Shown piece after piece: positions 18,086-28,511 of a DNA stretch of 29,606 nucleotides. Every line of letters begins with the position of its first letter. Position 1 is the stretch's first letter. The notes below the pieces were generated by a model. The model saw only the letters and a list, made by a program, of their open reading frames with translations. It was not told the origin of the DNA and ran no database searches. The position numbers and the translations under genes were made by a program. The stretch is from NCBI GenBank assembly GCA_958430865.1, contig CAUDNR010004275.1, positions 1-29,606 on the forward strand, written 5' to 3'. This DNA comes from Entrophospora sp. SA101. Its lineage: Eukaryota > Glomeromycota > Glomeromycetes > Entrophosporales > Entrophosporaceae.

Positions 18086-19615
18086 ATTTTTTTTAGATTT
18101 CATTTTAATTTTAAAATTTTATAATTCTTTACTTTTATTTTGTGAAATTACATTATGATAATAAAGAAAGCGCAAATTTAACATCAATCAATTACGTATA
18201 ATTTATACTGGATTTATAATGCCTGCTATTAAATAGATTTGTGCGGTGTACATGGAGCTTGGCAAAATCATTCTAAATTTGGCCAAATTAAATTATCCTA
18301 AACATTGAAATATTCAATTAAGAAAAAATTTCGTGATTACTCTTTTAATGGTTAGAAAAAATTATTCCAGAAGCTCTTGAATCAATATCTTTAGAGCACA
18401 TTAGAAAGTATGCAAGGTGCTCTTATCCGAGAAACGAAAAAAAAACATATTAATATCAATAATTCACGTATATTATGGCTTAGTTTGAATTGTACATTGA
18501 AAAACTTTGCTCTAGAATTTAATATTGGAAGTCAAATACATTCTAATGTAATTTTAAAAAAAATTATCCTCCTTTTTTAATGGGATCTTAGAACCAGAAA
18601 ATGCTCAATCAAACCTTCGATGACCACCTCCTTTGATTCAGCTGAAGGAATTTGATGAATGGAGCGTTTGTTGATGATACTTCATCAAACATTGTTATTA
18701 TCAACGGCTTTGTTGAACAGAATGATCATAAAAGAGGAACCCATCACTCTGATATTGCAAATATGCAGATTTTGCTTTTGCCCTTTTTAATATTGATTAT
18801 GCAAAATACATAAAATTATGTCCCAAGAATATTTTAAAATAGTCAAAATCAGCGAATATGCACATGATTTTAAATTGATTTCAATGCGTGCGAATATTCG
18901 TAATATTTCTTAGCAACCATGATCGAGTCAATTAATCATCTATTAAACCTCCACAAAACAATTCAACCTAATGATCCACAAAAAGTATTTATATTATCTG
19001 TTATAATATCTTTAAATACTTTAATTATATATATTTCTATGCCAGGTACCAATCAGGAGAAGAGTCAAGATATCTAAATTAATTGATACTAATAATTTAA
19101 AATTACAAATTATTGATAATGAATATTGGGATTTATCATTATCAGAATTATCTTCTTTTCTTGCTTGATCCACTATTAAAAAAACTCTACCATTTTGAGG
19201 TGAATTTAACTTCTTTGAAAAGGTAGTTTTGCAATTATATATACAAGACTACTTGAAGAGATCGTAAGAATATCCCAATAAAAAAAAAAGATCTGGTGGA
19301 AAATTGGGGATGTTCACTTCACTTTCAAGGCGATGACTAATTTTCTACAACCTTGAGGAATAAAAAAACCCCATTTTACTCTCTATATATAGTAATAACA
19401 CATGACATGTATATATTTTGATTTCTTTTTTAGCAAGCTATAAATAATTAGTTATTTAGCGTTAGATTACCTATTTTGTTGACTTAGGATATGAAATGAA
19501 TTATAATTGGCCAAATAAATAATTAATATATTAATATAGGATGATCTTAATCAATTAATTCAAATTTTTTTTCCCCAAAAAGAACAAAAAGAACAATAAT
19601 AATAATAATCACATA
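18086..19615. other. Gene-poor region with decayed transposon fragments
   Basis: About 1.5 kb between the Rua1-like and RING genes with no intact gene. One stretch at 18361-18435 reads as a transposase-like fragment (separate entry). A 52-codon frame starting at 18656 (MNGAFVDDTSSN) is not recognised. The region from 19160 to 19206 is part of an inverted pair described separately. Confidence 0.55.
18361..18435 (+). pseudogene. Fragment resembling the C-terminus of a Tc1/mariner-type DDE transposase
   Basis: The frame reads IIPEALESISLEHIRKYARC, resembling the region near the end of fungal Tc1/mariner-like transposases (a pattern like P-x-x-L-x-x-I-x-L-x-x-I-R-x-Y-x-R). It is short, with stops and frameshifts on either side, and no terminal repeats can be tied to it. 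The family is a guess from pattern memory. Confidence 0.35.
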
Positions 19616-21287
19616 ATGTTGGAAGAAGAAGAATTAGACAATATGATGAGAAAATTAGAGATATTGGAAGAAATGAATGCACAATTTGAAGGAGGAAAGG
19701 TTCGATTGGAAGACAATGAAAATGAATTGATAACAGAAAATAGTAAACTTAAAGCGTACAGTATCAAGTTGAAGGCAGATAATAAGAAATTGAAAAAATA
19801 CAAGAAAACGGTAGATTATAATTATGGAGTCTTGGACTCAATCAATTCACAACTTATGAGGGACAATGCAAAATTAGAGAGACAATGTAGTATATACGAA
19901 TGTTTGATAGAGAGCCTTGAAGGGACGAATCATGATCAAAACTTTGAAATTAAAGAATTGAAACAAAATTTACACAATCAAATCAACAATAATGTTTATA
20001 GTAACAATGCTAATTTAAAAATCAATAATGAATTGTCATTGGTAAAATCTGAGAAATTAGAAATGTTGGAGAAATTAGACAGGTTTGAGAAATCGTTAGT
20101 GGAGCAAAGTGAAATAGGAAAAGATCAAGATATACAAATTAAAAAATTGAATTTTCTATTGAATAAAGAAAGAGACAACAATAAAATAAATGTTAAAAAG
20201 GTTAATAAATACTTGAATATTATTCAGGATTTGAATAAAGATAAAGAAGATTTGAAAAATCTCAGAGAAATAGAACAGCTTGAACAATTCAAGCAAACCA
20301 TAAAGTGCAAAGTATGTTTTGAAGAACCTATTACACACGCATTCTCTCCATGCAAACATTTTGTCACTTGCCAACAATGTTCCAGGTTGATTGATTGCTG
20401 TGTTGTGTGTAGAGCAAGGGTTAGGGGTTACATTAGAATTTATCTCTAAATCCATGTTTTTCTTTTTGAGTTATATAATATAAGATCTATTATGAAAATA
20501 GTAATAGGTCGATTTTTAAAAATATTGCCATTTTACAAAAATGCTTTAAATCATTCTTATATAAAATTTCACACAAATTTATCCTTTTCTTAATTATTTT
20601 TGAAACTAATTAGAAATTTTTTTTTTTTTAATTTAATTTTGGAAAAATAAAAAAATTTTAAAAATTATCCCAAATAAATTTAATCTCCACAAAGAAATTT
20701 CTGACCATTATCAATGTTAAAGAGGGGCCAAATTTAAGGATTTTTAAGTGTAAGTCAGCAATAAAAAAAGTATACATCCGAGAAGTCGATTCTGAATTTT
20801 GGTAAAATGAAATAAAAAAATGGAAGACCCATTATTACTATGTCGAGCAAACATTTTACAAGTAACGATCTATCAATTGGCATTTAAAATAGGAAGGGAT
20901 ATATAGCCAACGCCCGAAATCATGAACTTGAGAATAAATTATCAGGATTTATCATTTATCTTACATTCTCGTAGCTTGGCGTCATAAACAATCTGTTGAA
21001 TAAAGCATCGATATACTGTATTTGAGGTAATTTACACTTTATCACACAGCCCATCAAATTCTGAATGAAATGAAAGATGCGATTAAACAAATCAGAAATA
21101 AATCCAAGATATCCAAGATTTACGTGAATGCGATTTCATAGACAAGACGTGAGAAATAAGTGCAGATAAAAAAAAAATATCTCTGTTAATGAAACATTTG
21201 CAAATTAAATATAGTTGGGAAATTCCAATAACCATTTTTTACCTCAAAATGGTAGAGTTTTTTTAATCGTGGTGGATCAAGAAAGAC
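19164..21287. repeat. Short inverted repeat pair bracketing the RING gene
   Basis: About 44 bp at 19164-19206 (containing ATTAAAAAAACTCTACCATT) matches the reverse complement of 21243-21287 with a few mismatches and a small indel. The pair encloses 2.1 kb including the coiled-coil/RING gene. I see no target-site duplication or further terminal similarity, so they may be two scraps of one dispersed repeat and not ends of a single element. Confidence 0.6.
19616..20449 (+). CDS. Coiled-coil protein with C-terminal C3HC4 RING finger
   Basis: An intronless 277-residue protein. Residues 1-225 are charged, Leu/Lys/Glu-rich and heptad-like, predicted coiled coil. The C-terminus is a RING-HC finger: C231, C234, C246, H248, C252, C255, C262 and C265, spaced C-x2-C-x11-C-x-H-x3-C-x2-C-x6-C-x2-C. 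It ends RVRGYIRIYL, like the extreme C-terminus of IAP- and MUL1-type RINGs where it helps dimerisation. By family this suggests an E3 ubiquitin ligase that dimerises through its coiled coil; the substrate is unknown. The ATG is preceded by an (AAT)n run. Such single-exon coiled-coil RING genes could be a multigene family in this kind of genome. Confidence 0.85.
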   Translation: MLEEEELDNMMRKLEILEEMNAQFEGGKVRLEDNENELITENSKLKAYSIKLKADNKKLKKYKKTVDYNYGVLDSINSQLMRDNAKLERQCSIYECLIESLEGTNHDQNFEIKELKQNLHNQINNNVYSNNANLKINNELSLVKSEKLEMLEKLDRFEKSLVEQSEIGKDQDIQIKKLNFLLNKERDNNKINVKKVNKYLNIIQDLNKDKEDLKNLREIEQLEQFKQTIKCKVCFEEPITHAFSPCKHFVTCQQCSRLIDCCVVCRARVRGYIRIYL

Positions 21288-21657
21288 ATTGATAATTATT
21301 ATATTAAATTAATTGATCGTTACATGTTTTTATTATTCAAATAAAAATATGCACTATTAAAAAAGAACAAAGTGAGAAAATAGATGGCTTATGATTTTTA
21401 TTTTTAACTGATCTTCAGAAACTTACCTCTGGAAATTTAAATAATTGGCAAATTGGTTGAAGAAATATTTTTTACACATGACAGAAACTTGGAATTATGC
21501 ATGCGTACCTTGGCACACAAATGATTTATTGTTTTATAGTGGCCGAAACTTTGTCTAGGAGTATATTTTATAAATTGATTTTGATAAATCATTTACAAGT
21601 ATTGCTAATATGTTTAATGATAAACCATATTTGTTGGGATTAATAATGTTTAATCAA
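20450..21657. other. Gene-free region downstream of the RING gene
   Basis: About 1.2 kb with no supported ORF or RNA gene. It includes the right member of the inverted pair at 21243-21287. Nothing else is recognised. Confidence 0.5.
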
Positions 21658-22183
21658 AGCTGTAATATTTTTGTGAATAGTAAATTTCCTGACGATATTG
21701 TTCACTATGAAAACATGGTTAAATAAAAAAAAATTTCGTATAAATAATTTACCCGATAGTTTATTGAACGCAAAATGAACACCTGCAGCAGAGTAAGGTC
21801 TGCCAGAGGCCAGAAATGGCTAGTCACTGTGCGGTGATAACCGTCTTTTCGCGGAGAACGGCCTAATTTTAATGTTAATTAATATTGATCTTATTATGCG
21901 GATTATCGAGAAACGACAAATAATTTCCTTGTAAGAATTTTTATTGAAAAATTATTAGTATTTTTATCAATTATTATTGTCACTATTTATTACCTCATTT
22001 TATCCATTTAATCCCATTATTATTGGAAACAACAATATTGTGAAATTGAGATTTAAAATCTAATTAAAATATTTTAGAAATAATAAAATCAAAACTGAGC
22101 CAAGCACTCTATCAGCCATGCAAATTACAAGACTTTTGCATGTTGCTCGAATTTGTTCATTGATCAAATATAGAAGATGATAT
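21658..22183. repeat. 526-bp segment, copy of 1-526
   Basis: Identical to the window start in the same orientation. Here the flanks appear to be the native ones: on the right it continues to TAAATTGTTG, whereas at the left copy it switches to the inverted arm after GATAT. It includes the GC-rich patch at 21778-21864. Confidence 0.93.
21778..21864. other. GC-rich, possibly structured patch, second copy
   Basis: The second copy of the patch at 121-207, within the duplicated 526-bp segment. Function unknown. Confidence 0.3.
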
Positions 22184-22235
22184 TAAATTGTTGATAAATT
22201 AGCAATGCTAACAATCGATACAAATTTCTTCTTTT

Positions 22236-22442
22236 CTAATGAACATAATATATTACTGCAATAATTAATAATGATCTAATTTGTCTCATCAACTCTTCTT
22301 CGCATATTTTCATAACTGCTGGAATTCGTGATATTAAATTTGCACCTTGTTGCTGAACTTTTGCTGATTTACTATAAAGACACCATGAAATTATTGATGT
22401 GATCCGTTGTGAATATGGTTTTACTCGTAGTGCATTAACCAA
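22236..22442 (-). pseudogene. Remnant of splicing factor SF3B1/Hsh155 (HEAT repeats)
   Basis: The minus-strand frame contains VNALRVKPY, then [15 protein letters not shown] and [10 protein letters not shown]. This follows the order of a conserved HEAT-repeat stretch in the U2 snRNP protein SF3B1 (VNAL..RVKPY, then NKSAKVRQQAADLISR and VMKTCQEEKLM). Only about 55 residues of the more than 1200 in the family are present. They are flanked by unrelated sequence and end in a non-family tail, so this is a stray, diverged fragment and not a working gene. The functional gene must lie elsewhere. Confidence 0.75.
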
Positions 22443-22722
22443 ATCATCATGTTCATAAGAATAATTGCTGAATCAAGGGAACAAGGGTTACCACCACCAT
22501 CATCAAAAAAAAGGAATGTTCGGCCTCCATTAATTATAAAATAGCACATGACGCGATTGGAACCTCACAACATTCCGAAGATTCTACTACCACCTCCGAA
22601 ATATTCACTTCTCCCTGAAGTTACTGTTCCAAAGCTGTTGACAGAACATCCGATGAAACATCTGATGCTTCCGGTGAAGACATTTATATTCTTTCATTTA
22701 TATATATATATTTATATATTTA
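22443..22722. other. Short gene-free stretch between the SF3B1 remnant and the Tc1 element
   Basis: Contains plus-strand frames rich in Pro or in Ser/Thr (around 22548-22680) that look like exon scraps but carry no recognised domain; one of them runs on into the transposon end. A TA-rich microsatellite at about 22698-22720 precedes the insertion. Confidence 0.4.
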
Positions 22723-23272
22723 CAGTGTGTTTCAAAAAAAAGGGCGCGCACAAAAAGTTGCATATCTTAACAATTATGCAAGATAAACAAATAAAATTAG
22801 ATTCATTTAAAAGCCTATCGAATACTTTATTAAATAAATAAAAATTAATAAGAAATTCTATCTCCGTTTTTTTCTAATACCAATTCACATCTCCGTTTCA
22901 TAGACATAATAATATTTTTGACCGTATCCTGTGGAATTTTCTCCCACTCCTCAACCATAGATCTCTTTAATTTGTCAACATTCTTTGGCATTCTTTTTTC
23001 GACATTATTTTTCATGATATACCACATGTTCTCAATGGGATTAAAGTCAGGACTATTGGATGGCCAGTCTATTGGACGAATTCTTTTTTCATCAATAAAA
23101 GTTTTTGCACGTCAAAAAATAAAGAAAAGACAATATGATAAATACATATAGGAGTTGCTTATCATATAAGCGAGATATCCAATCATTTTTCATCATGTGA
23201 AAAATTTTTTATTCATCTCAAATTTTCAAAATGAATTTACATTGTGCGCGCCCTTTTTTTTGAAACACACTG
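22723..23272. mobile_element. 550-bp internally deleted Tc1/mariner element
   Basis: The element begins CAGTGTGTTTC (22723) and ends with its reverse complement (23272). The terminal inverted repeats match perfectly for 31 bp, including an 8-A run and GGGCGCGCAC. TA flanks both sides (22721-22722, 23273-23274), the standard target duplication of Tc1/mariner. Inside is only the C-terminal part of the transposase on the minus strand, so most of the gene has been deleted. Intact TIRs mean it could still be moved by a transposase supplied elsewhere. Confidence 0.92.
22845..23111 (-). pseudogene. Tc1/mariner transposase, C-terminal remnant
   Basis: The frame reads RAKTFIDEKRIRPIDWPSNS followed by PDFNPIENMWYIMKNNVEK. 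The D-W-P-x-x-S-P-D-x-N-P-I-E-x-x-W block is the signature around the third acidic residue of the Tc1 DDE core. It continues to a stop at 22845-22847, with the usual I-P-x-x-x-x-x-x-x-I-x-S-M-x-R-R end. An in-frame TGA lies just upstream of 23111; the N-terminal DNA-binding and first catalytic parts are absent. Confidence 0.9.
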
Positions 23273-23274
23273 TA

Positions 23275-24260
23275 GATACGACTGTCACAACCGCTGCAAA
23301 TAGTTTTCAATTATATTAGTATTATTAGTCATATTAGTCATGTGAAAATTTTCTTTCAGTAACTGTAATTGACGAATTCAATTAGCCAGTCATTATTTAC
23401 AAATTTGCATCAGCCGTAGTTATTTATGGCAGTTTATATAAAAATTCTAAAATTTACCAACTAAGCTATAGGTAAAATTAATATTTGAAAAATGTCCAAA
23501 TTTCTACAAGGTAAAGTTTTTTTGTCTTCTGGCTAATATAAGCAGTGATGTTAGCCATTTAAAATCCTTAGCCAGGTAGGCTGTTTACCACCTAAATTGA
23601 TAATTTTATTACTATAACCAGACATGGGATGGTAATTGTTTTGTCAAAACTTAAATTACGTACGACAAAATTAATTACGAGTGTAGAAAAAATAATTTTA
23701 TATTTAAAAAAATACACTTTATAAAGTACCAAATAAAAAGTACCAACACAAAATTTTCAATTTTTGTAAAAAAAAAATCATTTTAATGAAAGATATTGTC
23801 ACCATGACGAACAGGCACTTTAATTAAGGATACCGGCTGCAACTTTTGATGATGGTTGCTACCACCTTTACAACCATTTTGTTTCCTTTTTTGGATTGCG
23901 ACATGGAACACTAACTTTAATTATTGTAAAAATACAAATTGATATTTTATTTTATTATCCTAAAATGACGTTTTTTTAAATATAAAAAAAAATACAATTG
24001 ATATTGTGAGAACGAAAAGTGGTTAGGTCACAGGAAGCAATAAGATTAGCCAAACTTTCTGATAGGACATTTTATGATTGACCTAAGAAAATCATTACAA
24101 AAACAAGTCACTTTTGACTAATTCAAAAAAACATCAGGTTAATTAATTAATATTTCAGAGCCTTGCTAATATGTAGAGGCATAAATATTTATTTATTATC
24201 ATTAATTTAATTTACATGTAAAAATAATTTCACCAATATTTTCATAGTGCTTGGAACGGT
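23275..24260. other. Gene-free region
   Basis: About 1 kb with no supported gene. The one recognisable item is the repeat fragment at 23458-23540. CpG dinucleotides occur here at ordinary frequency, in contrast to the next 3 kb. Confidence 0.5.
23458..23540 (-). repeat. Diverged fragment of the same family as the 27308-28511 element
   Basis: It matches the reverse complement of about 28345-28432, including 23 exact bases (CTAAGCTATAGGTAAAATTA at its core) and further similar blocks (CAAATTTCTACAAGGTAAAG against CAAGTTTTTACAGGGTAAAG). It is an older, partial copy of that element. Confidence 0.7.
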
Positions 24261-25103
24261 GTTGCAGAAATACTTGAGATTTTTAATTCTTCAATAATGA
24301 TGGTTAGTACAACAATCTCAGGAAAAAATGTTCATACATTGTGTGAAAAAATGAAAATAGAATGAAATAATCTTACAGTGATCAGATCATTATCATTTTC
24401 CCATCCTCATATTTTTTTGGAAGTGAAGGAAAAAAAGAAACCAAGAAATGAAGATAGTTATACCAGGTTGTTGAGGAAATAATCCTGTTGGGAGACACAT
24501 AGTATATCATGTGTCTTTAAATTTGTGAAAACTTAAAAAATTATTTAACTCTTAAAATCACAAATTTTAGTATTGGTTTTTATCATGGTGAAGAAAAACA
24601 TAATAAATTGATGAAATGGGAAAACTGGACCTTATCTTATTCACCAGGTTTGGAAAAATGGAGTTTACAAGCTACATGAGACTGAGACAACAAAAATCTT
24701 GCAAACACCAATAAATGGAAATAGATTAAAGAAATATTTAATAGACCAGCCTGGGAACCATCAATATGGATAAATTAAAAATAGATATTGTTTCAGGATG
24801 AAACACAGATAATGAAAAAATACAAAGGCAGAAAACAAATAATGTCAGAAGACAACAACAAATAAAGTCACATAAACAAAATTTCATTCAGAGAATGAGA
24901 TAAGACAATATTTGTAAAACATTAGTCATGTTGACAAAATGTTGACTAATCAGAAGATAAGAGATTGTAACAAAACAAAGGGTCAACAGAGCAACAAGAT
25001 GAGGTGGAAGCACAAAAAATCAATTAGTGAAGAAATTCTTATAAAAGACAGAGATTCTGACCAAGTGACAAAATAACTTTTTAGTTAACAATTAAACAAT
25101 TAA

Positions 25104-25418
25104 ATGCCTAAAACCCCAAAACAAATATTACCTAACAAGGAAAAAAATTTTATATATCACATGCAAAGTCCAAAGAAGACTCACTGCCACAAAACAATTA
25201 ATAATTATAATTATAATCAGCCACCATCAGAATTTCTTTCAAATCGACCAATTAACCACTGGACAGAGAACAAGGATAATAATAAGTGGGAATACCTTGA
25301 ATTCTTCATGACTCAACTAACAATATCACTCAACAAATTCCAGAAGACACAAAATTGGTATTATTGGAACCAGTTCCAAAGGAACCACCATCTCTTAAAG
25401 AACCTAGTTCATAATTGA
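25104..25418 (+). pseudogene. Degenerate ORF fragment, unknown
   Basis: A 104-codon frame starting MPKTPKQILPNKEK, about 70 bp downstream of a TATAAAAG motif (25041-25048). It is rich in Asn, Gln, Lys and Trp. It is in a different frame from the next coding-like piece, so a frameshift is likely. No domain recognised. Confidence 0.35.
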
Positions 25419-25755
25419 ATAAACTTAACATACTACAGTCCACAAGATGCCAGGCTATTGAGTGACATTGCAAAAAAGGGGAACACCCAAGACACACAAA
25501 CAGGAAAAGAAACCCAATCAAACCACCAATAAGCAAAACTCCAATACCAGCAGTTGAACATCAGAATCAGAAACCTAACAGAAGCATATTTATTACACAA
25601 ACAACCAGTGCAATTTATATTATTGGAGAAATATTGTTTACAATGAAATCAACTTAGACAACAGTACCAGGAACAAAAATGAATTCCATGATTAAATTTT
25701 TATCAGAAAAGGTATTGCTGAAAAGCCAGGACCTAGGAGACAAATACTTTGTGAA

Positions 25756-25950
25756 TTGTTAATAGAAGAAATAGATCAAGCACTGGGAAAACAGGAAATG
25801 ATTGAAGAACCACCCTTTATGGTTACTTCAATACCAATAATCAAACAACAGCCAGTAATAGTAGAAAATATTATAATCACTAGAACAACAATCATCACCC
25901 CACCTGAAGTTCCTGAAGAAGGAAGTTTAATAGTAATCCTCAACAAATAA
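25756..25950 (+). pseudogene. Degenerate ORF fragment, unknown
   Basis: The frame contains LIEEIDQALGKQEMIEEPPF and ends EEGSLIVILNK; it is open upstream to about 25700 (RKGIAEKPGPRRQ). The Pro/Ile/Val-rich section looks protein-coding but belongs to no family I know. It ends at a TAA at 25948-25950. Confidence 0.35.
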
Positions 25951-26119
25951 CTTTAATCATTAATCATATCCAAATTGACCATGATTATTCAACCATTGTA
26001 GAATTCCAACCAATAAACTTTAAAATATAAAAGTCAACCATTGCCATGCAAATGTGACAAGAAAAATATTACAACAAAAAGCCAAGGAACACTTCAATTG
26101 GACAACTGCAAGAAGATGT

Positions 26120-27232
26120 ATGAATTACCATTTGTTGTAAGTGCAAAAGACCTACAACAAAATTAGATACAAATGATGGTTGGAAATGGGGATATCACCA
26201 ATTGTGCAATTCTTACACCAAAAACAAATCCTATGATATCACCTGAGAATCATGGTATAACTCACCATGTAAAGTTTGTGATTTACCCATGACCACAAAA
26301 GTCAACATCAGTTGGCAGAATGATGTTTGCTCTTATATCTGCTAGTATGCATACTTATCAGTAGTAATGGCAAACAACTTTCAACACATACCACAAAAAG
26401 TCAAAAATTACATTGAAACAAAAAATTGTTCTGAAGATGAAGGAGATGTTCTAAAGGCTGCAGAAGCCTATTACATCAAACTCCATGGTTGACCAGCATA
26501 AATTGAATATCACCAACTAATGAGACATGAGCTAATGCTCAAGAAAGATTGCAGGAAGAATATGACTGGTTAATGAAGAGAACAGCAGATTTTTTCCACA
26601 ATTACCAAGAAGAATATTCTATCAAACAAGAATATATCAATCGAATGAACCAAGCATTTCATGACCACAGAGAAGTGATTGTTGAGAAATTGCCAAAGCT
26701 TCTGGACTTGAGAAGACATCATAGACATCAGAACAATCAAATCAATCTTTGTCACAGCTGTCTTTGTCCCTATCTCAACAGTGAATTAATAAGCATTGGG
26801 AAAAGAATCCTTTGCACTTACATTGAAGGACAAAATGAAAATCCATGTTACAAAGAACAGTGGGACAATGATAACAAGGAAAACAATTGACCAGAAGATA
26901 TATATGAATATCTATATCAGTGAAACAAAGATTATCAAGATAGATTCATAGTTTATCTTGATAGGAATATGCAACAACTCAAAAAAACTTTACTACCCTA
27001 TGAATGTGAATGTTGTGAAAAACCACTGGATAGGCCATGGGTTCATCAGGTGGTAAGAAATGTCTCATGTGGAGAATGTGTCAAATAATGGGCTAAAGAA
27101 CTATACCAGAAAGAAAAGGAGGCTGGAACTCTTGAAGACAAACCAAAACTGGGAAGAGGAGGAAACCAGGCAAGAATAAGAAGAGACCTGAAGAGGAAGG
27201 GAAAGCAAAGTGATTCATCAAGAGACAATTGA
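26120..27232 (+). pseudogene. Decayed gene for a Cys-rich, probably zinc-binding protein
   Basis: The first part, in one frame, reads CCKCKRPTTKLDTNDGWKWG, then SWYNSPCKVCDLP, SWQNDVCSYIC and VLKAAEAYYIKLHG, broken by TGA, TAG, TGA and TAA stops. A frameshift near 26530 leads to ERLQEEYDWLMKRTADFFHN, a C-x2-C piece (LCHSCLC), and after stops at 26888, 26921 and 27086 to YECECCEKPLDRPW and SCGECVK, then a basic tail. All stops could come from CGA, CAA or CAG by C-to-T change. Repeated C-x2-C pairs suggest zinc binding. The family is unknown to me. Confidence 0.5.
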
Positions 27233-27237
27233 ATCTT

Positions 27238-27250
27238 AAGGAGGGGAAGG
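27238..27250 (+). other. Polypurine tract
   Basis: Thirteen purines (AAGGAGGGGAAGG) lie one base before TGTGAGAC, the usual arrangement of a plus-strand primer site at the start of a 3' LTR. Confidence 0.65.
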
Positions 27251-27729
27251 TTGTGAGACAGTAAAATAAGGACCGATAGAGAGGTCCCCACTTTTGCCGA
27301 TCCAACCAGGACCCCGGAAACTCATATCAGATGTTCCCGGCAAAATTGGGCAAATTTTATATGTAGTCTTTTTACTCAGCCTATCATATATTAACTTTAT
27401 CTTGTCATTAATAGGAACATTTTTTTTTGTCATATGTTTTTTACCCTTCTATTAGTCGGGACCCTTTTTTTAAATGTTTGTTACAATTATATATTTATTT
27501 ATTATTTATTATTTATTATTTATTATTTATTTATTTAATTAATCATCCTTGCTATTAAAATAGAAACTAAATGTGAATGTGTTTCATCTGCATTAAAAAA
27601 TGAATAAATATCTAATGAATCTTGACCTTGTGCTTTGGCACTGCATGCTCTTTTGCTATGTATATGACTGGAAAAAATTGAATCAATTAAATTGTTTTTT
27701 TAATAAAAATATAAATATAAATATATTTC

Positions 27730-28035
27730 TTACATTTTTAAGTTTTTTAGTGAGTACTGTTTATCTAATTTTAATTCTTTTCCATATATGCATCGAATAT
27801 GGTTTGGATTAATTAGCCATGAAAAATATTTATGTCTGCACAATTTTATTTCCTTAGGACACATATAAGGTTTTCCATCAAGTGGAAGTTCGTTGTATTC
27901 ATCATTACTGCATTCATCTAAGTTATCATTATGTTCATTGGATTCATCACCATCTGTATCATTATTTGCATCAATTTCATCAAAGGAATGTTTTTTATGA
28001 GTATTGTCAGCAATTAAAGGGAAATTAAGGGTTGT
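27730..28035 (-). pseudogene. ORF fragment inside the hAT-like element, unknown
   Basis: A 101-codon open frame without a usable early ATG. It has an acidic stretch (DGDESNEHNDNLDECSND), then LPLDGKPYMCPKEIKLC and WLINPNHIRCIYGKELKL, and stops at a TAA. It looks like a captured or decayed exon. No domain recognised. Confidence 0.35.
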
Positions 28036-28284
28036 CTATTGCGGCTGATTTATTGTATTAGAAGGTATAGTTTCTTTATTATGGTCTATAGATTTATTTT
28101 ACCCTTTTTGTGGCTTGAATCAAAATGTGTAATAGATATTATAGGGAAATCAAGGGTCGTTTGTATACATTTTTGTTGTGAGCATTCCCCATTATTCTCC
28201 ATTATTTTTGTGAGAAATTTTGTGAAAAAAAAAAAAAAAATTTCAAATTGATCATATGGTGCGGTAACACCAACTATATTTTAT

Positions 28285-28511
28285 ATATATGACTTTATCC
28301 TGTTACTAACAGGAACATTTTATAAATTAATAATAAATTTACCCTTATACTAGCCAGGAGGCAAAAAAAACTTTACCCTGTAAAAACTTGAACAATTTTT
28401 AAGGTACTATTAATTTTACCTATAGCTTAGCCGGCAACTTTTGGAAATTTTTTATATAAACTTTACCCAGTCTACATGACGGGAACATCTAATATAAGTT
28501 TCCGGGGTCCT
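28285..28511. repeat. Internal degenerate repeats of the hAT-like element
   Basis: Several imperfect copies of a unit of the form ACTTTACCC-N-CTA-N-GGGAACAT occur here and again at 27381-27478 near the other end. The short CC/GG arms can pair within each unit. They look like subterminal repeats of the element. Confidence 0.45.

Larger units (their letters stand above)
24260..27250 (+). mobile_element. Decayed retroelement-like internal region, almost free of CpG
   Basis: This 3-kb stretch holds long coding-like pieces in changing frames (25104-25418, about 25700-25950, 26120-26540, 26549-27232), interrupted by stops. It ends in a polypurine tract (27238-27250) directly before a probable LTR. 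Reading it through, I find only two CpG dinucleotides (near 25246 and 26642), while TG and CA are abundant. No reverse transcriptase, integrase or protease motif was recognised, so the retroelement call rests on the polypurine tract and LTR. A matching 5' LTR was not found upstream. Confidence 0.5.

Noticed and set aside
22548..22841. 97-codon frame beginning MTRLEPHNIPK
   Set aside because: It reads straight into the Tc1 terminal repeat, and a different frame of the same stretch looks equally protein-like; no domain supports it.
27046..27305. Minus-strand frames rich in Leu, Phe and Ser near the polypurine tract
   Set aside because: They are shadows of the purine-rich coding-like strand and cross the LTR boundary.
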